The notes beneath the pieces were generated by a model. That model was given only the letters and a program-made list of their open reading frames with translations. It searched no databases and was not told the DNA's origin. The translations under genes were made by a program, and so were the position numbers. Positions 1 to 9,709 of a stretch of 64,000 nt of DNA are shown one piece after another (the first letter of the stretch is position 1; every line of letters begins with the position of its first letter). Source of the stretch: Rhodopirellula sp. SM50 (GTDB lineage Bacteria > Planctomycetota > Planctomycetia > Pirellulales > Pirellulaceae); the NCBI RefSeq assembly GCF_002289565.1, contig NZ_NTFY01000070.1, positions 39,587-103,586 of the forward strand. The letters are read 5' to 3'.

Positions 1-30
1 GGGCCCGTAGGCTGGCGCCAAACGGCTGAT
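1..30. repeat. Half copy of the ATCAGCCG palindrome family
   Basis: This is the same sequence as the right arm of the inverted repeat at 41902-41984 (CCGTAGGCT, then CGCCAAACGGCTGAT), so a copy of that family crosses or ends at the window edge. A third, shorter copy lies at 48142-48177. Confidence 0.6.
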
Positions 31-130
31 CCCACGAAGCCCCCAAGGGAATGGAAACCGCCAAAATCCTGCGAAGGAATGCACGTTTCAACGGAGAGAT
101 TTTGCACAGCCCAGGCGTAGCCTCCGGCGA

Positions 131-176
131 AGCCCGTTCCAAGGCGGAGCCTTGGAACGAGGTGGTAGGCGGAGCC
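131..176. repeat. REP-like palindromes (CGTTCCAAGG family)
   Basis: A perfect palindrome, CGTTCCAAGG-CGGAGC-CTTGGAACG, is followed by a second, imperfect half (GGCGGAGCCTTGAAACGAGG). The core resembles the first palindrome of the arrays flanking the RAYT gene at 9710-10246 and the copy at 24343-24371. Confidence 0.65.
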
Positions 177-191
177 TTGAAACGAGGTGGT

Positions 192-257
192 GCCCCACGC
201 CCTGCGCCCTACGCCCTGCGCCCCACGCCCTGCGCCCCACGCCCTGCGCCCTACGCC
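192..257. repeat. 14-bp GC-rich tandem repeat abutting a stop codon
   Basis: About four and a half copies of CGCCCTGCGCCC(C/T)A lie head to tail. The last unit contains CTA at 251-253, which read on the minus strand is the TAG stop of the large ATPase gene, so the array directly adjoins and partly forms the gene end. Confidence 0.75.
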
Positions 258-3200
258 GCGACCAATTCGCGACTGAGCGCCGCGTACTGAATCCACTCGG
301 TGACCTCCTCCAGATCCGGCAACTGGCCCCCGCGGATGATCCGCTTGCCCTCGTTGCTTCGGGCGACCGGGTCGATCAACGCGAACAATTCACTCGGGTC
401 ATACTCCGCAACTTCCTCCGCCGTCGTGACATCCGCAGCCACCAACAACTGCGCGTCGTGCCCACGCAGCATCGGGACTCGGCAAACCAAGATCGCCTGG
501 TTCTGCCACGCCGTGATCACCTCTGCGTCGATCCGTCGGTGATCCAAGCGGTCGGCCAAGTCGGCCGCGTCGGCACGGAGCAGGTCTTCCACGGTGACGA
601 TGTCGACCGCTTCAAGTCGTTCAGCCATCCGTGCTCCGATCGACGGCGCGTCCACGATGGGACTGTCGCGTTGGAGATAAAAACGAAGTTCCTTGTCGCC
701 GCTTTCGGAGTCGAACGACCGAGTCTCATCACGCATCCGCTCCCGTCGTCGCGAACGATCCGACGACGAGCGTTCGGATCCGCGTCGTGACGAGCGGCTG
801 CTTGAACGTCGCGACCGCGACTCACCGTCGCGACGGCTTCGCGTGCGCTCGCTCCGCTCGGTTTCAGAGTCGCTGGTTCGGTAGCCCTGATCCGCGGTTT
901 GCGACGAATCCGCGTCGCGGCGTGATCCCGACTCACCGACGCGACGGCTGCGTCCGTCGGAACCGATGTCGTGACTGCGGGCGGTGCCGCTGATGGATCG
1001 GCTGCCGTTTCGAGCCCGATTGGATTGCCCATTGGCTCGACCATTGGACCGACCGGACAGTCCGCCACTGCGTTGCCGCGAACTGGACGAACGCCGGTTT
1101 GACCGGGATCGGTTGGATGAGGCACGGACAATGTTTCCGTTGTCATCGACGAATTCGTATTCATAACGATCGTCGTCCAGTTTGGCATCAACCGGTTTGC
1201 GATCGCGTTGCTGGCGGAGCACCCGACCGTCGACCGTCTGGTGATCTCGCACCATGCCCAGCGGGTTGTCGTCGGTGTCCACGTTTGCCGCCGCGATCCA
1301 GCTGGTGATCCGCGATAGTTCGTAACTGGTGCCGCTGAGCAGGATCCGCTGCCCGCGTTCGGTCGCCAGAAACGCTTCCACGCGATCGAGCAGATCGGCC
1401 GGGTCGATCGATGCCAGGTGCCCCGCATCGGCGATTCCGCATCCGACCAGCACCCGGGCGTCAAATCCACGCAACTGGGGGACATGACAAACCAAGCGGC
1501 TCTCGGCCTGCCAACGCCGAATCGTCGCCGCGGTCACGCCGGCCAGCCCGAGCGAATCAGCCAGCCGGTTGGGATCTTGATTCATCAGATGGTTGATGTG
1601 CGTGACCTGCAATCTGCGCAGACGCGCTGCGGCGACCGCGTCGATCGAAGGCGCTTGATCGATGGGGCTATCGACGGACAGGAAAAACGGAGACACCGGT
1701 CCGCGCTGGCTGGCCGCCGGATCGCCTGACGGCTTGGATTGCGGGTGCTCCGCCGACGACCGAGACGCGGCCGCTGGTGCACTGTGGCTGTGCAGCGTTT
1801 GTGCACGGTGAGCCGATTGCGCAGCCGGCGCGGTCGTGTAGGAATCGGCGAAATAATATCCGTCGTGCCAATGACCCGCATCGTGTTGAGATCGATCACC
1901 GGACGTCGGATCCGGAGATCCCGCCGGCATCGACGCCGGGTAGGCCGTCGCCTGCGTGGCGGGAGCAACCGGTGCGGCTGACGCCGCCGGCCCCATGTAA
2001 GCAGACCCCAGAGAGTGAGACCCTGCATAGGGTGAAATCCCGTACGCTTCCTGCCAAACAGCGTCCAGATTGCGATTGATATCGGCCAGTGAGGCACCGA
2101 TCGGCAGGTGATCAAAGTACTCGTCGTGATAGCGGTCGACGAAGGCATCGCTGTGCGGCATCGGGTCGTTGGAAGCTACACCGTTGGAAGCCAGACCATT
2201 GAAAGTCGGCGGCAAGTGCGACGGCGCGTGGGGACCGGCGTAACCTTCGTCCGAAAAATGCGGGCTCCAAAGCGGTCGGTGCTCGTGTCGGACGCGTTGA
2301 CCATGGATCGTGAACACCTGGCCTCCGTGGCGAGCGACTTGGTCCGCGAACATCGAATCGCTGGCCAACAAGACGACTTGTCGTCCATTTTTGGCAAAGT
2401 CGTCCAGTGCCGCGAGCACCGAAAGGTTGACGCCCGCGATGGGCGAACCGCCGGCATGGACGGGGTAGTCTGCGTCCGTTGCGTGAATCGCCCCCAACGT
2501 CTCCCCGACTTCTTGATGGCGCAACAGTTCGCGCGGAACTTCGATCACCAGCGGGATGGCGCGTCCGGTTCGGGCCAGCAAGTCGGCTGCGGCCATGCGT
2601 AGCGCCAGTGCCGCCAGCGCCCGATCGGCCGCGGGGCAATTCGCTTCTTCACGCCCATCGATCTTGGCAAACCCGATTCGCGTCGCCGTCTCGATCTGGC
2701 CGGGGGCGGTGGTGAAATCTGCGTCGTTCCAATCCAGTCGCGACAACCGGCCACCGGAGAGACGGACCAACCATTGGCTCGCTTCATCAGCCAACGGAGA
2801 CGCCGAGCGGGAGACCGCTCGGGGCACGCCGAGCATTTTGATCAATTCGGCGCGACGACGTTTCAGCCATTTCACCCGTGGCGTCTCGCCCAAGCTCGGC
2901 TCGGCAAGCGAGTCGAGTGCACGCAATTCGGACTCCACCGCGTCGATCTCCCGTTGCAGCGTCGCGGGTTCCCACGTGACGCCGTTTCGCCCCGGATAGC
3001 CGCGGCCGGTGTAGCCGACGTCAACGCCAGCCCATTGGGAAGCATCCAGCCCAGGGTAGGCGGATTGCGGTGCGGCGACGGGGCTCATCGGCTGGGCCAA
3101 CATCTGACGACGCAGCCGCGCCGCCCGGGCGACACAGCGATCGAGTTGTGCGGTGACTTGATCGAGTTCTTTGCTCCGCGCGATCGCTTCACCATCAAGG

Positions 3201-4909
3201 TGATTGATGTACCAGGCCGACCAGGTTTGCCGATGATAGGCGTCGTCCAACCAAGACGGATAGCGGAGCCGTTCTGCCAACTGGCGATCGCGAACCAAGC
3301 CTTCGCGATAGGCCAACAGCCGCTCGATCGTCGCGACGACCCACTGCTCGCTGCGTCGCAAATCGTACAACTCGTGGTCTCGACGCACGGCCAGGGCGTG
3401 CTCGGCGGCGCGTGCTTCGCGCAACGGCTCGGTCGTGGAATAAGCAAACCGGAATCCGTGCCGGCGAACGTTTTGCAAGTCGTCTCGGATCGCGCGGAGC
3501 GAATGCGCCAGCGAGTGGCTTCCCCGATAAGCCAGATCCGCAGGCAGATCGCGATACCAGACCGGAGTGGCCGAGTGTGGGTGATCGTAGCGGGCCGCAA
3601 GCCAATCGACTTGGCGCACGATCGCTTCGATCCGCAGATCGATTTCGTCTGGCCAACGCGACGGACGGGCGGCGGCGGAAAACGCCGACCACGACGCTGC
3701 CATCGAAGGGTCGTCGGCGTAGTGATCCAGCGAGGAAAGGAAGTGATGCATGCGCTGGCGGCGCAGCATGTGTTCCGACATCGGCAACGCCCCCGTCTCA
3801 CGCAACGGCCGATCAAAGGTGTCGCGGTGAACGGCGGACGAGATGATTTCGCGCAGACCGGACAACTCCGTCATCACGCGACGCCAGCGTGTGATTTGGG
3901 CATCGACGTCGATTAATTTTCGCCGCAACTCGGCGTCGACGTCCAATGCCGCGCCGTGGCTGAGCGCCCGCCCGCCGGCCAGTTCGGCACTCGCGTCGCG
4001 GGCATAGGGCGACGCGGTGATCGGTGCGGTGTAGCGAACGCGATTGCGATCGAATTGCAGATGGGCCAGCCAACGCGACAGCTCGCTGTGCCGGACACGA
4101 AGCTGCCAAATCTGATCGTGAAGCTCGGACAGCTCGGCACCGATCGGTGCGCTGTGATCGGGCCACTGTGCGGATTGCTGGGCCGATTGCAGAGCCGACT
4201 GCAGGTCCGCCAGCCGGGACTGCAGCTGTCGTCGCCGCACGGCGATGGATTCGGCGTCCAACAGGGAGCAATGCGGGCCGGCGGAGGTCTGCCGAATCGA
4301 TGCCAATTCGGCTTCGATGCGGGCCAGTTCATCGCGCATCGCACGTCGTGGTGCGTGCTGGTCGGACGATGCTGCCGGCGAGAGCCCGCTGACGGTCGAA
4401 CGATTGACCGGCAATCCGGCGAACAAGGCGGGATCGCCCAGTCCGCTGCGGAGGCAGGCGGCGATGACTCGGGAAATGCTGATCACGGCAGTGTCGGTGA
4501 CGATGCCGTCGACGATCGATTCGGGGATGCGAATCGATTCCAAGGCACGGGTCGCGTCGGTCGAATCGGCGATCCCGTTGATCCAGCTGCCGTGCAGCCA
4601 ATCGAATCGATGCGAGGCCTCGCCGCGGGATTCGAATTCGATGGTCCGTCGTCCGCTGGGCGTGCCGTCGTGCTCACGCCGGCAATGGATTTTCCCGTTG
4701 CGGTCAGCCCAGACCACGCGGCCGGCCGAGGAGCTCATCATCCCCAGCGGGTAGTCGCGTCGGATCAGCGAGTCCCGGATGAAGCGGACGATCGCCGTTT
4801 TCCCAGAACCCTCCGGCGTGCAAATCACGTTCAAGCATTCTGAGAAGGGCCCCAGCTCGACACGAGTCAGGGGGCCGTGAGTGTCGATATCGATCCGGTC
4901 CAACAACAT
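251..4909 (-). CDS. SMC/YhaN-like ATPase with RS-rich linker and two DUF4332 domains
   Basis: The protein is 1552 aa. The start at 4909 is preferred because AAGGAGGAG lies just upstream of that ATG and the protein then opens MLLDRIDID, typical of AAA_23/YhaN-type ATPases. A P-loop (TPEGSGKT) sits at about residues 31-38. A long Arg/Glu/Leu-rich region likely to form coiled coils runs to about residue 700, followed by an ABC-type signature (LSGG) near 715. The expected Walker B region reads PLVIEVPREL, without the usual Asp-Glu or Asp-Asp, so hydrolysis may be altered. The C-terminal half has two homologous helix-hairpin-helix-like DUF4332 domains (about 1083-1206 and 1415-1550). Between them about 130 residues are very rich in Arg and Ser. 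The family suggests DNA-end or repair-related binding; that role is inferred. The gene is divergent from the lipoprotein gene at 5213. Confidence 0.8.
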   Translation of the reverse strand: MLLDRIDIDTHGPLTRVELGPFSECLNVICTPEGSGKTAIVRFIRDSLIRRDYPLGMMSSSAGRVVWADRNGKIHCRREHDGTPSGRRTIEFESRGEASHRFDWLHGSWINGIADSTDATRALESIRIPESIVDGIVTDTAVISISRVIAACLRSGLGDPALFAGLPVNRSTVSGLSPAASSDQHAPRRAMRDELARIEAELASIRQTSAGPHCSLLDAESIAVRRRQLQSRLADLQSALQSAQQSAQWPDHSAPIGAELSELHDQIWQLRVRHSELSRWLAHLQFDRNRVRYTAPITASPYARDASAELAGGRALSHGAALDVDAELRRKLIDVDAQITRWRRVMTELSGLREIISSAVHRDTFDRPLRETGALPMSEHMLRRQRMHHFLSSLDHYADDPSMAASWSAFSAAARPSRWPDEIDLRIEAIVRQVDWLAARYDHPHSATPVWYRDLPADLAYRGSHSLAHSLRAIRDDLQNVRRHGFRFAYSTTEPLREARAAEHALAVRRDHELYDLRRSEQWVVATIERLLAYREGLVRDRQLAERLRYPSWLDDAYHRQTWSAWYINHLDGEAIARSKELDQVTAQLDRCVARAARLRRQMLAQPMSPVAAPQSAYPGLDASQWAGVDVGYTGRGYPGRNGVTWEPATLQREIDAVESELRALDSLAEPSLGETPRVKWLKRRRAELIKMLGVPRAVSRSASPLADEASQWLVRLSGGRLSRLDWNDADFTTAPGQIETATRIGFAKIDGREEANCPAADRALAALALRMAAADLLARTGRAIPLVIEVPRELLRHQEVGETLGAIHATDADYPVHAGGSPIAGVNLSVLAALDDFAKNGRQVVLLASDSMFADQVARHGGQVFTIHGQRVRHEHRPLWSPHFSDEGYAGPHAPSHLPPTFNGLASNGVASNDPMPHSDAFVDRYHDEYFDHLPIGASLADINRNLDAVWQEAYGISPYAGSHSLGSAYMGPAASAAPVAPATQATAYPASMPAGSPDPTSGDRSQHDAGHWHDGYYFADSYTTAPAAQSAHRAQTLHSHSAPAAASRSSAEHPQSKPSGDPAASQRGPVSPFFLSVDSPIDQAPSIDAVAAARLRRLQVTHINHLMNQDPNRLADSLGLAGVTAATIRRWQAESRLVCHVPQLRGFDARVLVGCGIADAGHLASIDPADLLDRVEAFLATERGQRILLSGTSYELSRITSWIAAANVDTDDNPLGMVRDHQTVDGRVLRQQRDRKPVDAKLDDDRYEYEFVDDNGNIVRASSNRSRSNRRSSSSRQRSGGLSGRSNGRANGQSNRARNGSRSISGTARSHDIGSDGRSRRVGESGSRRDADSSQTADQGYRTSDSETERSERTRSRRDGESRSRRSSSRSSRRGSERSSSDRSRRRERMRDETRSFDSESGDKELRFYLQRDSPIVDAPSIGARMAERLEAVDIVTVEDLLRADAADLADRLDHRRIDAEVITAWQNQAILVCRVPMLRGHDAQLLVAADVTTAEEVAEYDPSELFALIDPVARSNEGKRIIRGGQLPDLEEVTEWIQYAALSRELVAA

Positions 4910-5212
4910 GGTCGGGCTCCTCCTTGGCCACAGCAACAATACATTTTCAGCGGCCCGAACGACGGCCAAAATTCATTTCGACGTTGCGGGAAACGGGCAG
5001 CTGGGATGCGGGATCGGGGCACTTTAGTGAAAGTCGTGTTTCACGAAAAGAGGAATCTGCGGCCGCCTTGTCTTGACGCGCCGCCCGCAAAAACCGTAGT
5101 CCAGGGGCGTGAAACGACGTCTGATCGCGGTCGCCGACGTTCGCATGACGCTGACGGGCCGATGCCGTGTTTGGCCCCCGACACATCCGATTTCTTCGCC
5201 GATACTCTGCCC
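4910..5212. other. Divergent intergenic region
   Basis: About 300 bases separate two divergent genes and must hold both promoters. I see the strong ribosome binding site of the minus-strand ATPase gene (about 4918-4926) but no confident promoter box, repeat or RNA gene. Confidence 0.5.
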
Positions 5213-6154
5213 ATGCCGCGATGCCACCTCCCGCCGCGATCGATTCGACAGCCCGGCAATCCCCGCCGTCGTTACTCACTGGCGATGCCCCTGTGGCTTG
5301 CCGCTCCCCTTCTCGCCGCCCCGATCTTGCTGGCCGGATGTGCGTCCTGGTCCAGCTGGCCCAGCCATGACGATCCGCATCAAGAACCCCGCGCGGCCGC
5401 GCTACCGCTGAAAAAAATCCCACGCTCGATCGAGCTGGAAACGCGTTTTGTCCAGATCCGCTTCGACCCGACCGATCCCGACCAGCTGCAATCGATGTGG
5501 CAATGGGTGGACGAAACCGTGCTGCCGCCGGAAACCCGAAAGGTGCTCTATCACAACGGGTTACGGATCGGGAAAGCGGCTCAGCTGGACCGGCTGGTGG
5601 GCAAACTCGATTCGCTGCAATCGGCCCAACCGCCCGACGTCGTCGCCGAATTCCTCAGCTCGGTCTCGGTTTCCAGCCACCAATCCGAAGGCTCCAAGAC
5701 GATCCCGATGCGGCTGGGAAAACGCTACGAATTGCCGGTCCGATTGCCGGTGCAAGGCGACCAGGTGGTGATCATCCACGAGGAACCGCAACCGGTCGGC
5801 CAGACGCTTCGAGACCCCCAGTTTCTGTTGGCGGTCACTCCCCAACCGGGCAGTTCCGCCGCACAAATTCGCCTCCGGGTGCGCCCCGAAATTCAGCACG
5901 GCGACATGCAGCAAGACTGGGTCCAGGGGGATGCGGCCTTGCGGATCGACGTTCGCCGTCAATCCTGGTCACTCGATGCGATGGAATTTGAACTGATCGG
6001 CGGCGAGGGCGATCTATTTGTGATCTCGGAAACCGCCGACCGAAAGGGGCTGGGCACGGAGATGTTTGGGGGCAAAAACGTCGACCAAATGGAGCAACAA
6101 ACGGTTTTGCTGATTCGCATCGCCAACGTCCCGACGCCCGCGGAAAAGCTGTAA
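5213..6154 (+). CDS. Hypothetical lipoprotein
   Basis: The protein is about 313 aa from the ATG at 5213. This start gives a basic n-region (with RRR) before a hydrophobic stretch and a lipobox LLAGC, so the mature protein should be lipid-anchored at that Cys. An ATG at 5285 is possible but leaves no positive charge. No Shine-Dalgarno is evident at either. The mature part is rich in charged beta-type sequence (ETRFVQIRF, RLGKRYELPVRLPV, QFLLAVTPQP) and has no motif I recognise. It lies 78 bases before alaS on the same strand, without an evident functional link. The lipoprotein call is firm; the function is unknown. Confidence 0.72.
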   Translation: MPRCHLPPRSIRQPGNPRRRYSLAMPLWLAAPLLAAPILLAGCASWSSWPSHDDPHQEPRAAALPLKKIPRSIELETRFVQIRFDPTDPDQLQSMWQWVDETVLPPETRKVLYHNGLRIGKAAQLDRLVGKLDSLQSAQPPDVVAEFLSSVSVSSHQSEGSKTIPMRLGKRYELPVRLPVQGDQVVIIHEEPQPVGQTLRDPQFLLAVTPQPGSSAAQIRLRVRPEIQHGDMQQDWVQGDAALRIDVRRQSWSLDAMEFELIGGEGDLFVISETADRKGLGTEMFGGKNVDQMEQQTVLLIRIANVPTPAEKL

Positions 6155-6232
6155 CGCTCCGCCTACGAGAAATCGGATCCATCCGATATCATCGGCGGCA
6201 CTGCACTTCTTTCAATCTCCGTGCGTTGACCC

Positions 6233-9064
6233 ATGAAAACCGACGAACTCCGCGAAAAATATCTCGAATTCTTTGAATCCAAGGGCTGCGTCCGAAAGCC
6301 CAGCGATGTGTTGGTCCCCACCTGGGACCCCTCGGTCCTGTTCACCCCGGCCGGGATGAACCAGTTCAAGGATCACTTTCTGGGCAAAGTGAAACTCGAT
6401 TTCACCCGCGCGACGACCTGTCAAAAATGCCTTCGCACCGGCGACATCGATAACGTCGGCCGGACCGCTTATCACCACACCTTTTTTGAAATGCTGGGGA
6501 ATTTTTCCTTCGGCGACTATTTCAAAAAGGAAGCCATCGCCTGGGCCTGGGAGTTCTTGACGGCGAAAAAGTGGCTGGCCATCGACCCCACGAAATTGTC
6601 CGTGACGGTCTACAAAGACGATGACCAGGCCTATGAGATCTGGAAACAGTCGATCGGGTTGCCGGACGATCGGATCGTGCGAATGGACGAAGACGAAAAC
6701 TTCTGGCCCGCCTCGGCACCCAGCGAAGGCCCCGACGGAGTGTGTGGTCCGTGCAGCGAAATCTACTATCACCTCGACGACGGCAGCGACGTCGAAATTT
6801 GGAACCTGGTGTTCACCCAGTTCAATCGCGTCGGCGACCCGCCGGACAATCTCAAACCCCTGCCGAGTCAAAACATTGACACCGGCATGGGACTGGAACG
6901 AACCGCCAGCGTCCTGCAAGGCGTTTCGACCAACTTCCACATCGATTCGCTGCGTCCGATCGTCGATGCCGCCGCCGACGTCGTCGGGGTGCACTACGAC
7001 CCCGATAGCGACAACGGACGACGGTTGCGACGGATCACCGATCACGCTCGGGCCTGCGCGTTTTCGATCCACGAGAACGTCTACCCCGGTCGTGACAAGG
7101 CCAAGTATGTCGTCCGTCGTCTGATCCGACGCGCGGTGTTGGATGGTTACCAAATGGATCTCCGCGAGCCCTTCCTGCACAAGCTCGTTGCCGCAGTCGC
7201 CGACGCCAGCCGGACCGCGTACCCCGAACTGAGCGAAACCGTCGAGCGTGTCAGCGAAGTCATCGAGTCCGAAGAGAACGCCTTCTTCGGAACCATCGAC
7301 GGCGGCATGAAACGCATCGGACAACTGTTCGAGGAGATGAACGACGAAGACGCGGTGATGGTGCCCGGCAAAGAAGCGGCCGAGCTGAACACGACCTATG
7401 GCGTCCCGCCGGAATTGTTGCAAACCCTCGCCGCCGAAAAGAATTTCACCTTCGATTGGCCGGGCTATCGCGACGCGATGCACGAACACGCGATCGCCAG
7501 CGGTGCCGGACAAGTCGAACTGTTCCAGACCGGTCCCCTGGAAACACTCAAAGAAGCACTGCGTGAAACACCCTTCGTCGGCTACGACACGACCGAGTCG
7601 ACTGCGACGATCAAGGGCATCATCACCGGCGACGGCAAAGACAAAGACGACGAAGGACAGTTGCTCAGCCGCATCAGCCGTCCCGGCGACGCTGAATTTC
7701 GTTTGGTGCTCAGCGAATCCCCGTTCTATGGCGAATCGGGTGGCCAGGTCGGCGATACCGGTGTCATCCGCTCGGATGATTTCGAATTCATCGTCCACGA
7801 TACCCAGAAACATGGCGGCCTGATCGTCCACCACGGCACGCTGACCAAGGGTGAAATCAAAGAAGGCGCGAGCTGCAATGCCGTCGTCGATACCGAGCGA
7901 CGCGGCGCACTCGCCCGCGCCCACTCCGCCACCCACATCCTGCACCACGCGCTGCACACCAACATCGGCGACCACGCCCAACAACAGGGCAGCAAAGTCG
8001 AAGAGGATCGCCTGCGTTTCGATTTCACCAACCAGAAACCGATTCCCGACGACGTCTTGGTCAAAATCGAAAGCGACGTGATGACGCGGATCGACGAAGA
8101 CGCCGAGGTCTCGTGGCAGACCATTCCGCTGGCCGAAGCTCGCAAGGCCGGTGCGATGATGTTGTTCGGTGAAAAGTACCCCGACCCCGTCCGCATGGTC
8201 TCCATCGGCGATTACAGCAAAGAGCTATGCGCGGGGACGCACGTGCCCCGTTCCAGCAGCGTCCAAACGTTCGAATTGATGGCCGAAGAAAGCGTCTCGG
8301 CAGGCACGCGCCGAATCGTTGCCCTGACCGGCGCCCGCGCCGAGCAGCATCGTCAACAGACGCAAACGTTACTCGGTGACATCGCCGCGCGACTCGGTAC
8401 CGACCCGGCACATGCCGGCGGTGCGATCGAACAGTTGGCCGGCGAAGTCCGACAACTCAAGAAGGAACTCACCAGCGGTAAACCGTCCGAGCATGCCGAC
8501 ACGTTTTCCGTCGCCAAGGATTGCCCCGCCGCGGACGTCAGCGATTATCCCAGCGTCCGCGCCAGCGTCCGTGAGATCACGCGGCGGTTGAATGTCTCTC
8601 AAGACGAAGTGCTCGCGCGGATCGATTCGATGCTCGCCGACCGCGCCAGCTTGGTCGCGCAATTGAAAGAAGCCACCGCCGGCGGAAAGATCACCGCGGA
8701 TGACTTGATCGGCAAAGGGGAAAAGGTCGGCGACGATTTGATTGTCGTGGCGGAAGTCCCCGGTGCGAACCCGAACGTGATGCGAGGCTGGATCGATCAG
8801 ATCCGCAAAAAATCCTCCGGCGGATCGGCGGTACTGCTCGGTACCGTCCAAGGCGACAAGGTGGTCCTGGTGGGAGGCCTCAGTCACACCCTGGTCGACA
8901 AAGGCTTGAAAGCCGGCCAGTGGGTCGGCGCCGCGGCCAAGATGGTCGGCGGTGGCGGCGGTGGTCGCCCCGACATGGCCCAAGCCGGCGGCAAAGACCC
9001 CAGCAAACTGCCCGCCGCACTCGACGCCGCGAAGACGTCGATGCGAGAGCAACTCGGCGCGTAA
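6233..9064 (+). CDS. alaS: Alanine--tRNA ligase
   Basis: The protein is 943 aa, slightly longer than the common 870-890 aa. It charges tRNA-Ala with alanine in the cytoplasm. The N-terminal class II catalytic core is clear: FTPAGMNQFKDHF, TTCQKCLRTGDIDNVG and HHTFFEMLGNFSFGDYFK. The editing domain carries its metal ligands, HSATH at about 564-568 and CAGTH at about 666-670. A Gly-rich C-Ala part (GGGGGGRPDMAQAGG) ends the protein, as expected for the family. Insertions around residues 370-480 account for the extra length. The start is the ATG at 6233, opening MKTDELREKYLEFFESKG, the standard AlaRS N-terminus. Downstream is a repeat array. Confidence 0.98.
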   Translation: MKTDELREKYLEFFESKGCVRKPSDVLVPTWDPSVLFTPAGMNQFKDHFLGKVKLDFTRATTCQKCLRTGDIDNVGRTAYHHTFFEMLGNFSFGDYFKKEAIAWAWEFLTAKKWLAIDPTKLSVTVYKDDDQAYEIWKQSIGLPDDRIVRMDEDENFWPASAPSEGPDGVCGPCSEIYYHLDDGSDVEIWNLVFTQFNRVGDPPDNLKPLPSQNIDTGMGLERTASVLQGVSTNFHIDSLRPIVDAAADVVGVHYDPDSDNGRRLRRITDHARACAFSIHENVYPGRDKAKYVVRRLIRRAVLDGYQMDLREPFLHKLVAAVADASRTAYPELSETVERVSEVIESEENAFFGTIDGGMKRIGQLFEEMNDEDAVMVPGKEAAELNTTYGVPPELLQTLAAEKNFTFDWPGYRDAMHEHAIASGAGQVELFQTGPLETLKEALRETPFVGYDTTESTATIKGIITGDGKDKDDEGQLLSRISRPGDAEFRLVLSESPFYGESGGQVGDTGVIRSDDFEFIVHDTQKHGGLIVHHGTLTKGEIKEGASCNAVVDTERRGALARAHSATHILHHALHTNIGDHAQQQGSKVEEDRLRFDFTNQKPIPDDVLVKIESDVMTRIDEDAEVSWQTIPLAEARKAGAMMLFGEKYPDPVRMVSIGDYSKELCAGTHVPRSSSVQTFELMAEESVSAGTRRIVALTGARAEQHRQQTQTLLGDIAARLGTDPAHAGGAIEQLAGEVRQLKKELTSGKPSEHADTFSVAKDCPAADVSDYPSVRASVREITRRLNVSQDEVLARIDSMLADRASLVAQLKEATAGGKITADDLIGKGEKVGDDLIVVAEVPGANPNVMRGWIDQIRKKSSGGSAVLLGTVQGDKVVLVGGLSHTLVDKGLKAGQWVGAAAKMVGGGGGGRPDMAQAGGKDPSKLPAALDAAKTSMREQLGA

Positions 9065-9068
9065 TCCC

Positions 9069-9510
9069 AACTCGTTCCCAGGCTCACGCCTGGGAACGCA
9101 AGCCCCCGGAGGCTCCGCCTCCGACCGATGCGAACGCGAGGCGGAGCCTCAAGAACATTGCGTTACGAGGCAGAGCCTCGTAACGAGTAAACCAAACTCG
9201 TTCCCAGGCTCACGCCTGGGAACGCAAGACCCCGGAGGCTCCGCCTCCGACCGATGCGAACGCGAGGCGGAGCCTCAAGAACATTGCGTTACGAGGCGGA
9301 GCCCCGTAACGAGTAAACCAAACTCGTTCCCAGGCTCCCGCCTGGGAACGCAAGACCCCGGAGGCTCCGCCTCCACCCGATGCGAACGCGAGGCGGAGCC
9401 TCAAGAACATTGCGTTACGAGGCAGAGCCCCGTAACGAGTACACTGAACTCGTTCCCAGGCTCACGCCTGGGAACGCAAGGCCCAGGAGGCTCCGCCTCC
9501 GACCATGAAA
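9069..9510. repeat. 126-bp tandem palindromic repeat array, upstream arm of the RAYT unit
   Basis: Units begin at 9069, 9195, 9321 and 9447, exactly 126 bases apart; the fourth breaks down after about 60 bases. Each full unit holds three palindromes: CGTTCCCAGG..CCTGGGAACG, GGAGGCTCCGCCTCC with a downstream GAGGCGGAGCCTC, and GTTACGAGGC..GCCTCGTAAC. The units are nearly identical, differing at a few single bases. Confidence 0.9.
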
Positions 9511-9709
9511 GCAAGATGCCTGAGACGTATGTCTCTGGGGATTCTCGTCACGAGAACGATCCCGCTCCTAGGTTTCCGCCTAGGAACGTGAGGTCGCTGA
9601 GGCTCCGCCTCTCCCGCGATATCGGATGCGCTGATGAAACAAGGTTGCATAGCACACTTATGCAAATTCAACAGCTCATTCTTTACTGTAATCGCGTAGG
9701 AGAAATTCA
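9511..9709. other. Degenerate palindromes and RAYT leader
   Basis: The array decays into other small inverted repeats: GAGACGTATGTCTC, TCTCGTCACGAGA, a CTCCTAGG..CCTAGGAAC hairpin and GAGGCTCCGCCTC. About 90 plain bases then lead to the RAYT ribosome binding site AGGAG at about 9698-9702. Confidence 0.6.

Noticed and set aside
2774..3916. Long open frame on the plus strand inside the ATPase gene
   Set aside because: It is antisense to a well supported gene; such open frames are common in GC-rich DNA, and it has no motif or ribosome binding site.
6212..7984. 590-codon open frame antisense to alaS
   Set aside because: Complete overlap with a certain gene, with translation typical of the complementary strand of GC-biased codons and no recognisable domain.
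9069..9510. Possible CRISPR array
   Set aside because: The unit is 126 bases long with internal palindromes and no variable spacers; there are no cas genes in the window.
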